Assembly (NCBI GenBank): GCA_030610995.1
Contig: JAUWQO010000016.1
Span: 1-36,446, forward strand
Origin: Desulfobacterales bacterium
Lineage (GTDB): Bacteria; Desulfobacterota; Desulfobacteria; Desulfobacterales; ETH-SRB1
Direction: 5' to 3'
Length of the DNA stretch: 36,446 nt
Made by a program: the position numbers and the translations under genes. A model generated the notes under the pieces. That model saw nothing but the letters and a program-made list of their open reading frames with translations, did not search any database and was not told where the DNA came from. Below, in pieces: positions 15,729 through 25,301 of the stretch (positions are counted from its first letter, which is position 1; each line of letters opens with the position of its first letter).

Positions 15729-16547
15729 ATGAACAAAGTAAATGCCCTTGTCCTGGCCGGATACGGCCTGAACTGTGATAATGAGACAGCTTATGCCCTT
15801 GAACTGGCCGGCGCTTCAGCAAGGAGGGTGCATATCAACTCGCTTATCGACGGTTCTGTTAGTCTTGATGATTTTCAGATAATGGTCTTTGTGGGAGGAT
15901 TTAGCTGGGGAGACGATCACGGCGCCGGTGTAATTCAGGCTGTCCGCCTAAAGACAAATCTTGGAGATAAACTACTTGAATTTGTTGACAGGGGAAATCT
16001 TGTGCTTGGAATATGCAACGGATTCCAGACCCTTGTCAACATAGGGCTTTTGCCTGGTTTCGCAGGCGATTACAAGACACGATCCATTGCTCTTACATTT
16101 AATGATTGTGGAAATTTCAGGGATGATTGGGTAAGCTTAAAGGTTAATCCTTCATCTCCATGTGTATTTACAAAAGGATTTGATTTTCTGGAGCTTCCCA
16201 TAAGACATGGGGAAGGAAAGTTTTATTCAGACAAAGTCGTAATTGAACGATTATTTGAAAACAACCAGGTGGCTATGCAGTATGCCATGCCAAAAGGTTC
16301 TCTTGCTGACAACAGGTTCCCATTTAATCCAAACGGGTCAATAAATGATATCGCAGGGATATGCGATCCCACCGGCCGGATTTTCGGCCTTATGCCTCAT
16401 CCTGAAGCTTATAACCACCGAACAAATCATCCGGACTGGACGCGTGACAAAGAAATAATAAAGCGCCGCGGAAGTGTTGTAGATACAGGCGCTACAGCCG
16501 GCATACGCATGTTTCAAAATGCCGTGGATTTTTTTAATAAAATGTAG
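15729..16547 (+). CDS. purQ: Phosphoribosylformylglycinamidine synthase, glutaminase subunit PurQ
   Basis: 272 residues, a class I glutamine amidotransferase that frees ammonia from glutamine and passes it to PurL. The nucleophile elbow is LVLGICNGFQ with C96, and the other triad members are H224 and E226 in LMPHPEAYN. FVGGFSWGDDHGAG (54-67) forms the oxyanion region. The protein resembles the glutaminase domain of the long, single-chain PurL more than the ~220-residue PurQ of the PurSQL type, with an ERLFENNQVAMQY segment and a HRTNHPDW stretch near the end. GGAGAAG lies 6 bases before the ATG, a good ribosome binding site. It pairs with the purL gene upstream, separated by a strong hairpin that may set the ratio of the two subunits. 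Confidence 0.94.
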   Translation: MNKVNALVLAGYGLNCDNETAYALELAGASARRVHINSLIDGSVSLDDFQIMVFVGGFSWGDDHGAGVIQAVRLKTNLGDKLLEFVDRGNLVLGICNGFQTLVNIGLLPGFAGDYKTRSIALTFNDCGNFRDDWVSLKVNPSSPCVFTKGFDFLELPIRHGEGKFYSDKVVIERLFENNQVAMQYAMPKGSLADNRFPFNPNGSINDIAGICDPTGRIFGLMPHPEAYNHRTNHPDWTRDKEIIKRRGSVVDTGATAGIRMFQNAVDFFNKM

Positions 16548-16708
16548 ATTTTATAATATTGGTTATAAGCAATAAGAATTTCAAATCAGACTTTTTACGA
16601 AATCATCATAGTTAATTTTCACCCGGAACTGGTTATTTTCACTGGTTTTTCTTTTATATTTAGATTTAGCCACCCCCGGTTAAATAGTCCTTCGGTCCCT
16701 AAATTTAG

Positions 16709-16824
16709 CTGCCACGCAGGACGGCCTACCGTTAATCAAGGGTATGAACCCCAGTGTGATATGGTATATTTGTTCCATTTGGATGTTACACCCCGGTAGG
16801 GCCGCCCTACGTGGCGGCCTTTTA
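16709..16824. mobile_element. MITE-like element, family 'GGCCGCCACGTAGGG', copy 2
   Basis: The reverse orientation of 12424-12544. It shares CCGTTAATCAAGGG, ACCCCAG, GATATGGTAT, CCATTTGGATGTTACA and GGTAGGGCCGCCCTACGTGG in the inverse order. The left end has decayed (CTGCCACGCAGGACGGCCTA). The surrounding gap 16548-16974 also contains a GACTTTTTACGA segment at 16591, a part-copy of the CGTTCCCA...CGTGGG family near 16836 and the sigma-54 promoter; no other gene. Confidence 0.82.
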
Positions 16825-16861
16825 ATTTCTCGTTCCCATGTTTCAGCGTGGGGATACTATA

Positions 16862-16877
16862 TGGCACAAAAATTGCC
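16862..16877 (+). promoter_or_regulatory. Sigma-54 (-24/-12) promoter of the minor pilin cluster
   Basis: TGGCACAAAAATTGCC matches the consensus TGGCAC-N5-TTGC at every fixed position, with GG and GC ten bases apart. Transcription should start near 16888, about 87 bases before the first pilin gene. An AT-rich stretch follows. It needs an NtrC-type activator; one is encoded at 6707-8125. Confidence 0.85.
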
Positions 16878-16974
16878 TAATATTTTAATGGGATAATGGG
16901 ACAATAGAAATTTCAAAAAAAAGACCTAAAATTTGGGATTTATATTTATTTACAATTCATTCTTCAGAGGCTCT

Positions 16975-17433
16975 ATGCAACGTTGCAATAAACAATCGGG
17001 TTTCACACTCATCGAACTGATCGTTATCATTGCTATTCTGGGGGTTTTTGCCGCCATTGCTGTTCCAAATTTTCTGTCTTACATGCCAAAAAGCAGGTTA
17101 AACGGAGCGGCCAGACAGGTAATGGGGGATTTGATGGCGGCGAGGATGAAGGCGGTGAGTCAGAACAATGAATTTAAGATATTCTTCTTAGCTAATGGTC
17201 ATGAGTATATGATACTGGACGATGATGATAACGACGGCACTGCCGACGGTGGCGAGTGGACAGAGACAAAAGATATTCAAAATGGATACCAAGATGTAAC
17301 CATTGGTTCCAACAATGACCCGATATTTTCGCCGAGAGGGACGGCTACCAATCTGCCTACCATCACCTTAACAAATCCGAGTGGATCGAAGATTATTACA
17401 ATTAGTATCGCCGGCAGGGTAAAAATAAATTAG
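16975..17433 (+). CDS. Type IV pilin-like protein, GspH/FimT family
   Basis: 152 residues from MQRCNKQSG; AGAGG lies 5 bases upstream of the ATG. The short basic leader ends at G, then FTLIELIVIIAILGVFAAIAV, a class III signal with E5 of the mature protein, cut and methylated by the prepilin peptidase. The helix runs into residues about 35-60 (SRLNGAARQVMGDLMAARMKAV), the pattern of FimT/GspH minor pseudopilins. The globular part has an aspartate-rich loop, DDDDNDGTADGGE (about 73-85), as in the pilins that bind calcium. It is the first gene after the sigma-54 promoter and heads a PilV-PilW-PilX-type series, so it probably primes type IV pilus assembly at the inner membrane. Confidence 0.88.
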   Translation: MQRCNKQSGFTLIELIVIIAILGVFAAIAVPNFLSYMPKSRLNGAARQVMGDLMAARMKAVSQNNEFKIFFLANGHEYMILDDDDNDGTADGGEWTETKDIQNGYQDVTIGSNNDPIFSPRGTATNLPTITLTNPSGSKIITISIAGRVKIN

Positions 17434-17452
17434 CTGATAGGCCAAAGCAAAA

Positions 17453-17842
17453 ATGAAAAGCATGAACATTATGAACATGCACAAAGCAAACAACAACAGC
17501 GGCTTTACCCTGATGGAAGTTCTGGTCGCCATGCTTATTCTGTCAGTAGGACTGCTTGGAACAGCGGCGCTGATAACAGGGATAATTAACAGCAACAAGC
17601 TAAGCAACAGGATTAGCACTGCCACGGTTCTGGCGCAGGATAAGATTGAAGAGATCAAAGGGCTTAACTACTCAAGTGTTGTATCAGAAACAAAGGCTCC
17701 CATGCCATCTCTTTATGCTCACTATGAAAGGGAAGTAATTGTTACTCCCAACAGCCCTTCAAGCGGCATGAAAACAGTAAACGTAACCGTTTACTGGGAA
17801 TCAAGCAAATCGGTTGTTTTGCAGACGATCCTTGCACAATAA
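17453..17842 (+). CDS. pilV: Minor pilin PilV-like protein
   Basis: 129 residues. After a 16-residue leader ending NNNSG comes FTLMEVLVAMLILSVGLLG, a prepilin signal with Glu at position 5, then AALITGIINSNKLSNRISTATVLAQDKIEEIKGLNY, which is the typical PilV helix. The C-terminal part is a short beta region (EREVIVTPNSP, VNVTVYWES) ending in TILAQ. It is predicted to join the priming complex at the tip of type IV pili. The exact start is uncertain because several ATG codons are clustered and no ribosome binding site is clear. It lies 19 bases after the FimT-type gene and 5 before the PilW-type gene, so the three form one operon. Confidence 0.86.
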   Translation: MKSMNIMNMHKANNNSGFTLMEVLVAMLILSVGLLGTAALITGIINSNKLSNRISTATVLAQDKIEEIKGLNYSSVVSETKAPMPSLYAHYEREVIVTPNSPSSGMKTVNVTVYWESSKSVVLQTILAQ

Positions 17843-17847
17843 AGACC

Positions 17848-18675
17848 ATGTATTATTCACCTAAAAATAAAGAAAGCGGTTTTACCCTGGTAGAACTGCT
17901 GATTGCCATGACAATTGGTCTGATTATCCTGGCGGCATTATCAAGCACTTTCCTTATGCAGCGCAAAATCTATGACGTTCAGGAACAGATTGTCGAGATG
18001 GTGCAGACTGCAAGAGCTGCCATGGATATGATGACGAGAGAGACCAGGATGGCCGGGTATGGGGTTCCAACATCTGATCTATCAACGTGGATTGACTGGG
18101 TAGCGTCTCCTACTCCTACCATCAATGCCAATCCAACAATCGAGGAAGGGGGATCGGATCCCGACATAATTCACATCGTAGGTTGTTTCGATTCGCCAGC
18201 CAGTCTGTCAGCCAGCGCTTCTTCAGGTACGACTTCGCTTACTTTGCAAGATGCAGCCGAGGCTGGTAAATTTAATACTAACGAAAAGAAACTTATCTCT
18301 ATTGATGGCTTGGAAAATGCCATTATTACTGGTATTTCTGGCAATACTTTGACCATAGATACAAATCTTGTCGCCACAGGCAATCAGGGTTTAAGCAGAA
18401 ATTATGCGGTGGGTACCCCTATATATCTGGTCAAAGTTATTGGCTATTCTATAGTAGTAGAAAACAATATCCCAATATTAAAAAGGAACGAAAATACAGG
18501 GGGAGGCCGTCAGCCATTAGCTGAAAATATCCAAGATTTACAAATTTCTCAGTCTGGTAATTCTATCAATGTATCCTTAACCGCCAGAACATCAGAACCA
18601 GATGGTGATTATTCCGCAAATAGCGGATACAGGATACACACTTTAACCTCTTTTATAACGCCGAGGAATCTATAA
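17848..18675 (+). CDS. pilW: Minor pilin PilW-like protein
   Basis: 275 residues. The leader ends in KESG and is followed by FTLVELLIAMTIGLIILAALSSTF, the prepilin signal with Glu5. The next helix QRKIYDVQEQIVEMVQTARAAMDMMTRETRMAGYG is the hallmark of PilW. The C-terminal domain is beta-rich and holds about 60 residues on GTTSLTLQDAAEAGKFNTNEKKL-like turns, which I cannot place. PilW is a tip-complex subunit that works with PilV and PilX. Strong co-transcription with the preceding gene is expected from the 5-base gap. No transposed or broken segments are seen. Confidence 0.87.
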   Translation: MYYSPKNKESGFTLVELLIAMTIGLIILAALSSTFLMQRKIYDVQEQIVEMVQTARAAMDMMTRETRMAGYGVPTSDLSTWIDWVASPTPTINANPTIEEGGSDPDIIHIVGCFDSPASLSASASSGTTSLTLQDAAEAGKFNTNEKKLISIDGLENAIITGISGNTLTIDTNLVATGNQGLSRNYAVGTPIYLVKVIGYSIVVENNIPILKRNENTGGGRQPLAENIQDLQISQSGNSINVSLTARTSEPDGDYSANSGYRIHTLTSFITPRNL

Positions 18676-18712
18676 AAACTGGTTGCTCGTTACTGGTTAC
18701 TCGTTGCTCGTT

Positions 18713-18762
18713 TCGACCACTTGACTACTCGACTACTCGACTACTCGACCAATTGCGAAGCG
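18713..18762. repeat. 8-bp tandem repeat, unit GACTACTC
   Basis: CGACCACTT then three copies of GACTACTC and CGACCAATTGCGAAGCGG, following a run of GTTGCTCGTT-type units from 18680. It belongs to the family at 4124-4166. Confidence 0.75.
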
Positions 18763-18782
18763 GAACTAAGCTTATAAAGGAA

Positions 18783-18880
18783 GGCTACCAACTTAAGCCG
18801 GGACACCTTGTAATCTCAAAGAGTTATAGAATGGTGGGCAGTGCCCACCCTACGAATTGTCCCGCTTTAAGTTGGTAGCC
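18783..18880. repeat. 98-bp palindromic element ahead of the PilX-like gene
   Basis: GGCTACCAACTTAAGCCGGG at the left faces CCCGCTTTAAGTTGGTAGCC at the right with two differences. A second hairpin in it, GTGGGCAGTGCCCAC, is followed by CCTACG. It ends only six bases before the AGGAGG ribosome binding site of the next gene. Confidence 0.8.
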
Positions 18881-18894
18881 CAAAGGAGGCAGGG

Positions 18895-20526
18895 ATGCCA
18901 AATTTAATATATAAAAATGAAAAAGGAATGGTTCTTCCTCTTGGGCTTATGTTTCTGGCTATTATATCGATTCTGGGAACCACTGCGGTTGTGGTAACGA
19001 CAACAGATCTTAAAATCGGCAGCAATTACAGGCAAAGCGTGCAGGCATTTTATAATGCCGAGGCTGGGTTGGCAAGAGCCGAGGCCGAATTGATGAATGA
19101 TTTAAATACCGATCAGGATCTCTCCAACACTAATTTTGCGGCAATATCAGGCGACATAACCATAACACCCGACTCTACTGCCTTTTACACTCCTTCAGGT
19201 TTTAGCAACATTTCATTCGGTGCGGGGGACTATACTATCCAATTCAAAAACTATGCGCCTGACCCCGCTTTCCCCGCTGTTTTTGACCTAACAACCATCT
19301 GGGTCAGATCTATTGGAACAGGCCCGAATTCATCCACTGCTACGCTTGAAAGCTACTTTTCGGCAGAAAACATCTCGCCCTGGAACAATGCAATATTTTC
19401 CGGTGGTAGTGGCGGCGCTGTACCAATCACAGGTAACGTTGTAATAGCCGGTTCTCTTCACATACTTGGGGATGGTCTTGATCCTACGACCACGGTTTTC
19501 AGCAACCAGACCGGTGACTGCCGAAACACCAATGTCCTCATGGATGGAATACTTGCTGCTAAAATTGCCGGAGGGACTTCGTCTGATCTGAATGCAAAAT
19601 TCAGAATCAAAAACGGGCTCGTGGATATGGCGCTTGGAAGTGCGAGCATAGGGTCATTGACAAGCCCATTTAAGGGAATCTATGTGACGGATGGAGATGA
19701 TGGAGACAGTAATGGTGTAAATGACGATATTATCGGCGGGATCACCGATAATAACCTTTATGCAGACGAAGGCGCAGCTTCCGCAAAAGCGTATGACCTG
19801 GGAGATTATAATATAACGCTGCCGAGCATTGATACTGCGTGGTTTGATGACCCTGACGCTGACCCTGCCAACTGTTTGGACTTGACAGGGACCACCGACC
19901 AAACAGGCGGCCCTCCGAACTACCAAACGTCTTCGGCAACCGACGATGGAAAAGTTGAAAAGGGTCTGATAGCCGGCGTGTTGGAATTGACAGGAGACTA
20001 TAAACCACTATCGGTGATATACTACCCTGATATTGAGCAATATGATGGAGCTACTTTCGAGGACTCCGATAATGCCATCCGTTTCGACTCGATTACAAAC
20101 ATCCTTGAGATAAAGGGGATAGTTAAGGTATCATCGTTGAACATAAGCAATGACATAACCTATTCTGGAAACGGCACCATATATACAACAGGCACGACTC
20201 TGATTGATGGTGATATCCTGCCTACCACACCCGCAAGCTACCCAACCATCAATGGATTTGGTGTGGTTAGTACCGGGGACATCACGTTGGGCGCTGTTTC
20301 GTCTCAGTTATTACTAACCGGTGCATACTATACTGCCGGCACAGCAACCAGTAGTATGCAGACTGAGATAGCCGGCACAATTGTCTGCAAGAACTTTAAC
20401 ATAACTGCTCAGGTACCCTGTATATGGCAGGTGCCATCATTGGCTGCAAATCTCCCCCCTGGAATGCCTGGTTCTACTGCGATTTGGGTTTTTACAGACA
20501 AGACATGGCGAGTGATAACTGAGTAA
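18895..20526 (+). CDS. PilX-type pilus assembly protein with long C-terminal domain
   Basis: 543 residues. AAAGGAGGCAGGG before the ATG is a strong ribosome binding site. The N-terminus (KNEKGMVLPLGLMFLAIISILGTTAVVVTTTDLKIGSNYRQSVQAFYNAEAGLARAEAEL) matches the PilX N-terminal domain: a prepilin-like helix after G with the FYNAEAGL element. The prepilin cleavage context is G followed by MVLPL rather than FTLIE, as is common for PilX. The remaining 430 residues are beta-rich with many Gly, Thr and Asp, and repeats such as SIGSLTSPFKGIYVTDGDDGDSNG. Much longer than PilX of Pseudomonas (about 200). The C-terminal half may be a surface or adhesin domain; that is inference. It is the last gene of the minor pilin cluster; no pilY1 follows. 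Confidence 0.78.
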   Translation: MPNLIYKNEKGMVLPLGLMFLAIISILGTTAVVVTTTDLKIGSNYRQSVQAFYNAEAGLARAEAELMNDLNTDQDLSNTNFAAISGDITITPDSTAFYTPSGFSNISFGAGDYTIQFKNYAPDPAFPAVFDLTTIWVRSIGTGPNSSTATLESYFSAENISPWNNAIFSGGSGGAVPITGNVVIAGSLHILGDGLDPTTTVFSNQTGDCRNTNVLMDGILAAKIAGGTSSDLNAKFRIKNGLVDMALGSASIGSLTSPFKGIYVTDGDDGDSNGVNDDIIGGITDNNLYADEGAASAKAYDLGDYNITLPSIDTAWFDDPDADPANCLDLTGTTDQTGGPPNYQTSSATDDGKVEKGLIAGVLELTGDYKPLSVIYYPDIEQYDGATFEDSDNAIRFDSITNILEIKGIVKVSSLNISNDITYSGNGTIYTTGTTLIDGDILPTTPASYPTINGFGVVSTGDITLGAVSSQLLLTGAYYTAGTATSSMQTEIAGTIVCKNFNITAQVPCIWQVPSLAANLPPGMPGSTAIWVFTDKTWRVITE

Positions 20527-20536
20527 TGCCATACAT

Positions 20537-21073
20537 CTAAGGCTTTTCTTTCCACCAATCAGGCAGGACACCCTTGTTCTTTTTCTTCAGCTCTCTGGAA
20601 AGTTCGGTTAGTTTATCAAGCGCTTCCTTGATCTCTTTTTTTGCGTCATTTCCGACAAACTCATCACGATGCAACTTTGATTGATCGTATCTTTCTTTTG
20701 CATCCCTGTACTTGTCCCAAAGTTCCTCGTTCATCCTCTGATAATATTCGACATCTATCTCCTTGCTCTCCACCTCGGTTTTTTTTCCTGCTTCTTTAGG
20801 CGCTACCTCTGGTACATCCGGTGTAGGCGGGACCTTTTCTTCGGCCACAGCTTCCTTATATGGTAAGTCAGACTCCCTGATTTCCCGGACCAGGTTTTTT
20901 TCAATCCCCACGACTCCGCCGCGATAGTAGAACTTTATCTGTTGTCCTTCCTTCCAATAGTGGTTAGTTATAAATGTAGAGCCGTTTTTTAACTCTATAA
21001 GATAAGAGGAAAGGCAGACAGAGGGATATATGAAAAAGGCGATAGTTACAATTATTAGAATAAACTTTTTCAT
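20537..21073 (-). CDS. Small exported protein of unknown function
   Basis: 178 residues from the chosen ATG (MKKFILIIV), which has GGAGAATCTT directly upstream; a TTG six codons earlier is less likely. There is a clear signal peptide (FILIIVTIAFFIYPSVCLSS), possibly ending at C16 as a lipoprotein, though the LSSY context is not a perfect lipobox. Residues 20-55 (LIELKNGSTFITNHYWKEGQQIKFYYRGGVVGI) look like a small beta domain that occurs in many deltaproteobacterial exported proteins. The rest is a proline-, glutamate- and lysine-rich linker and a coiled-coil-like helix. It is 51 bases after the LysM gene on the same strand and probably shares its transcript. It meets the pilin genes tail to tail. 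No function is assigned. Confidence 0.62.
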   Translation of the reverse strand: MKKFILIIVTIAFFIYPSVCLSSYLIELKNGSTFITNHYWKEGQQIKFYYRGGVVGIEKNLVREIRESDLPYKEAVAEEKVPPTPDVPEVAPKEAGKKTEVESKEIDVEYYQRMNEELWDKYRDAKERYDQSKLHRDEFVGNDAKKEIKEALDKLTELSRELKKKNKGVLPDWWKEKP

Positions 21074-21124
21074 AAGATTCTCCAACCTCAAAGCTCTCTG
21101 CTCTTTGCTCCCTGGGTGTTTCCC

Positions 21125-22147
21125 CTACTTTTTAGGCAAAGGGCTGCAGATTCTATCGCCGGGAGCAATGCTTTTATCCGACCTTGTAATAAGAACTGTA
21201 GATGCGCTCTGTTCGGTGCGCAGGACAAACAATGTCCCAAAATCTACAATCGAAAGAAGGGTATATTTTTTACTTTTTGGATCGAGCCGCTTTTTTTCCT
21301 GGTAATATATGCTGTAGTGCTGTCCGGGCATTACGCCGTCTTGATTGCCCCTGTCAATAAACGCTATTGTGCTGTCTCCGATGATCGTTGCTTTTTCTTC
21401 CGACCCTATGATTGATCCTTCAAGCCCTTTTTTGCTCTCGGTTATGAATATTTTCTTGGACAGCGGTTGATACGGCATCAAAAGATCATTGGCTTCGATG
21501 ACGCGGAAAGATTGAACGATCCTTGCTACAGCAAAATCGGGATGCTTTTCTGTAATTTCAAGCATGCCTGTCAGATAGTGCTGAAATCCAATAGGATCCT
21601 TTGTTTTTTTGTTTGTTACAGGGTTAGTTCTATATATTATATGCTTTTTTCCTGGAATAAATGATGAGTTATTGTTTTGCCTTATGTAAACCTTATCACC
21701 ATGACTGATCATAATTTTATCGTTATATGACTTGAATATATAGCCCGAGGGAGTGACAGGTTCTTTTTTAATAAAACCTATTTTGTCAATATCGGGACAA
21801 ACAAAATATGGCGGTTCCTTTTTCGACGATGGTTTTTCTTTTACCTCTGTTTTAGCCGTTGTTCTAACCCACCCTTTATGAAACAGGCGTATCCTTTCGC
21901 CCGGGTAAATCAGATGAGGGTTGGAAACCTGGCTGTTTTCCTGCCACAAATCAGGCCATTGCCATGGTGAATCAAAGAATCGCTCTGAAAGATCCCATAG
22001 CGTGTCGCCCTTTTGAATAGTATAATAAAAGCCTGTCTCATGTTCGATTCCCTTTTCATCTTCAGCAAAAACGGATAAAGGGGAAGTAATTATTGCTGTA
22101 AATATACACAGGCAGGTAATTATTTTGATAATTTTACTATAATTCAT
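21125..22147 (-). CDS. LysM-domain exported protein
   Basis: 340 residues. A signal peptide (1-28, ITSPLSVFA) is followed by a LysM peptidoglycan-binding domain at about 41-88: YTIQKGDTLWDLSERF, WPDLWQENSQVSNPHLIYPG. The long C-terminal part (about 95-340) lacks known catalytic residues and has IVQSFRVIEANDLLMPYQ and IAFIDRGNQDGVMPGQHYSIYYQEK, a pattern of repeated beta hairpins seen in proteins of this type in deltaproteobacteria. It is predicted to sit in the periplasm bound to peptidoglycan. It is near the minor pilin cluster on the opposite strand, and LysM proteins often support pilus or secretion machines, but a functional link is inference. Confidence 0.8.
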   Translation of the reverse strand: MNYSKIIKIITCLCIFTAIITSPLSVFAEDEKGIEHETGFYYTIQKGDTLWDLSERFFDSPWQWPDLWQENSQVSNPHLIYPGERIRLFHKGWVRTTAKTEVKEKPSSKKEPPYFVCPDIDKIGFIKKEPVTPSGYIFKSYNDKIMISHGDKVYIRQNNNSSFIPGKKHIIYRTNPVTNKKTKDPIGFQHYLTGMLEITEKHPDFAVARIVQSFRVIEANDLLMPYQPLSKKIFITESKKGLEGSIIGSEEKATIIGDSTIAFIDRGNQDGVMPGQHYSIYYQEKKRLDPKSKKYTLLSIVDFGTLFVLRTEQSASTVLITRSDKSIAPGDRICSPLPKK

Positions 22148-22246
22148 AGATTGCTCCGATATTTGATGTTGGCTTGTTTATTTATTTTTCCATTCGCCGG
22201 GTTTAAAACCTTTGCCTTTTAGGCGAACAAATTTAGCCTGTTTTGC

Positions 22247-22368
22247 ATTTTGAATATCGAATATCGAACAAGGAATTTCGAACAGCAGAAGTTTTTTAAA
22301 GCAATAAGGCAATATTCTTTACTTCGACATTCTGCGGTTCCTTGTTCTGCGGTTCTGCGGTTCAAAAT
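22247..22368. repeat. 122-bp palindromic element with GAACAAGGAA core
   Basis: The left half, ATTTTGAATATCGAATATCG then AACAAGGAATTTCGAAC, faces a right half that, read in reverse complement, begins ATTTTGAACCGCAGAACCGC and continues AACAAGGAACCGCAGAATG. So the frame is the same, but the spacer hexamers ATATCG and CCGCAG alternate. The rest of 22148-22460 carries no gene. Confidence 0.65.
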
Positions 22369-22460
22369 AAATGACTTGCAGTCGCAATAAAAATTTACCT
22401 GATTCAGCAGGTAGATTTTTAATTTTATATTCCTTTTGTTATTAATTTGTCAATCTTTTC

Positions 22461-22499
22461 AAAAAAAAAGCCCTCATGCTGCAACAGCAAGAGGGCTTT
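22461..22499 (-). terminator. Intrinsic terminator of groES-groEL
   Basis: On the minus strand AAAGCCCTC and GAGGGCTTT close a GC-rich stem with a further TGCTGTTGCAGCA palindrome in the loop, followed by nine T. It lies 60 bases after the groEL stop codon. Confidence 0.92.
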
Positions 22500-22557
22500 C
22501 TTTGTTAACCTTCACTAACCCGGAACCTTGAACCTCTGAACCCCGGAGCATATATTT

Positions 22558-24231
<1,674 letters not shown>

Positions 24232-24239
24232 TCAATTTA

Positions 24240-24527
24240 TTATTCGATTATTCCAAGAACATCATCTTCACGCATGATGAGATATTCTTCGCCTTCAATT
24301 TTTATGTCTGTGCCGCCATACTTGCTGAATAAAATCTTGTCACCCTTCTTTATCTCAAGAGCGATTCTCTTGCCGTCATCTCCAATTTTGCCTTTGCCTA
24401 CAGCGACAACCTTTCCCTCTATCGGTTTTTCCTTAGCTGTGTCGGGAATGATAATTCCTCCCCTGGTGGTGGTTTCTTCTTCAACACGTTGTACTAAAAT
24501 TCGATCTTGTAATGGTCTGAGTTTCAT
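24240..24527 (-). CDS. groES: Co-chaperonin GroES (Hsp10)
   Basis: 95 residues from [22 protein letters not shown] lies 10 bases upstream of the ATG, so the TTG at 24536 is rejected. It caps the GroEL ring. The mobile loop is [19 protein letters not shown] (16-34), and the ends of the chain, KVVAVGKGK and [15 protein letters not shown], are typical. It is the first gene of the operon. I looked for the inverted repeat TTAGCACTC-N9-GAGTGCTAA bound by HrcA and did not see it in the 170 bases upstream, so heat control may depend on a sigma factor or on other sites. No convincing heat-shock promoter could be chosen. Confidence 0.97.
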   Translation of the reverse strand: MKLRPLQDRILVQRVEEETTTRGGIIIPDTAKEKPIEGKVVAVGKGKIGDDGKRIALEIKKGDKILFSKYGGTDIKIEGEEYLIMREDDVLGIIE

Positions 24528-24694
24528 TGTTTGCAATCTCCTTTTTTCTTTTCACGAATTATCAAAATCATTTACACCAAATCCCTAACTTTGGTTTTTT
24601 TTGCAAAACACCCTGTGTTTATATCTTAAATAAAATAGTTACAGATTTAAATTTGTAAAGAGCAATAAATGTAATTTTTTAAAAAGCCAAAAAT

Positions 24695-24837
24695 GATGAA
24701 CTCGTAAAAAGTCCCTCTGGCCTGTCATTTCGAGTGAAACGAGAAATCTTTATTCTGCAACCTATTGAAAAGATAAGATTTCTCCCTGCGGCCGAAATGA
24801 CACATTCGACGAATTTGACTTTTTACGAGTTCATCAA
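24695..24837. repeat. 143-bp nested palindromic element upstream of groES
   Basis: GATGAACTCGTAAAAAGTC at 24695-24713 is the exact inverse complement of 24819-24837. Inside, TGTCATTTCGAG faces CGAAATGACA, and AGAAATCTT faces AAGATTTCT. The outer core (GACTTTTTACGA) also occurs near 407, 16591, 31490 and 32535. A second perfect palindrome GACTTTTTAAAAAGTC lies at 24905-24920. The gap 24528-24943 holds these and no gene. Confidence 0.88.
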
Positions 24838-24943
24838 AAATAAGACGACTTTATAAAAAATACATTTATGCGCTTTTTCAAAACTCTCTAAGGCGCATTG
24901 GATGGACTTTTTAAAAAGTCGCCATCTTTAATCATTTTTATTT

Positions 24944-25216
24944 TTAATTATTTTTTTTAGCTGTTTTGTCTGATTTGTTGGCCTTTGAAGTCGATGCTTT
25001 GTCCTTTGCTTTACTTGAAGCAGCAGAGCCTTGGGATTTGTGTGCATAGTCTGTCACATACCAGCCCGTTCCTTTTAGACGAAAAGTGCTTTGCGAAATA
25101 AGTTTTTGAAGTTTTCCCGCACAATGTCTGCATTTAGTTAGCGGTTTATCAGAGAATTTTTGTATTACCTCTTCAAGTTCGCCACATTGAGTGCATTCAT
25201 ATTCATAAACCGGCAT
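24944..25216 (-). CDS. FmdB-type zinc-ribbon protein
   Basis: 90 residues from MPVYEYECTQCG, with AGGAGGT 7 bases upstream of the ATG. The frame extends upstream to 25321, but that part lacks a start signal and overlaps the end of the next gene. C8-x2-C11 and C29-x2-C32 (TKCRHCAGKL) form a zinc ribbon of the FmdB/CxxC_CxxC_SSSS family, named for a putative regulator of formamide genes. Residues about 50-90 are a low-complexity Ser/Lys/Ala/Asp tail. Such proteins are common in sulfate reducers and often next to groESL; their molecular role is not established. The stop is close to the groES operon's upstream repeats. Confidence 0.9.
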   Translation of the reverse strand: MPVYEYECTQCGELEEVIQKFSDKPLTKCRHCAGKLQKLISQSTFRLKGTGWYVTDYAHKSQGSAASSKAKDKASTSKANKSDKTAKKNN

Positions 25217-25301
25217 TGTTTGATGACCTCCTTTATAAGCTTTGTTTTGTATTATAGTAAAAGTTTTTTTATTGTCAAGTGGGTGGCTATCGGTTTTTTT
25301 A

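Noticed and set aside
24528-24690. Possible CIRCE operator upstream of groES.
   Set aside because: No TTAGCACTC or GAGTGCTAA half-site was found on either strand.
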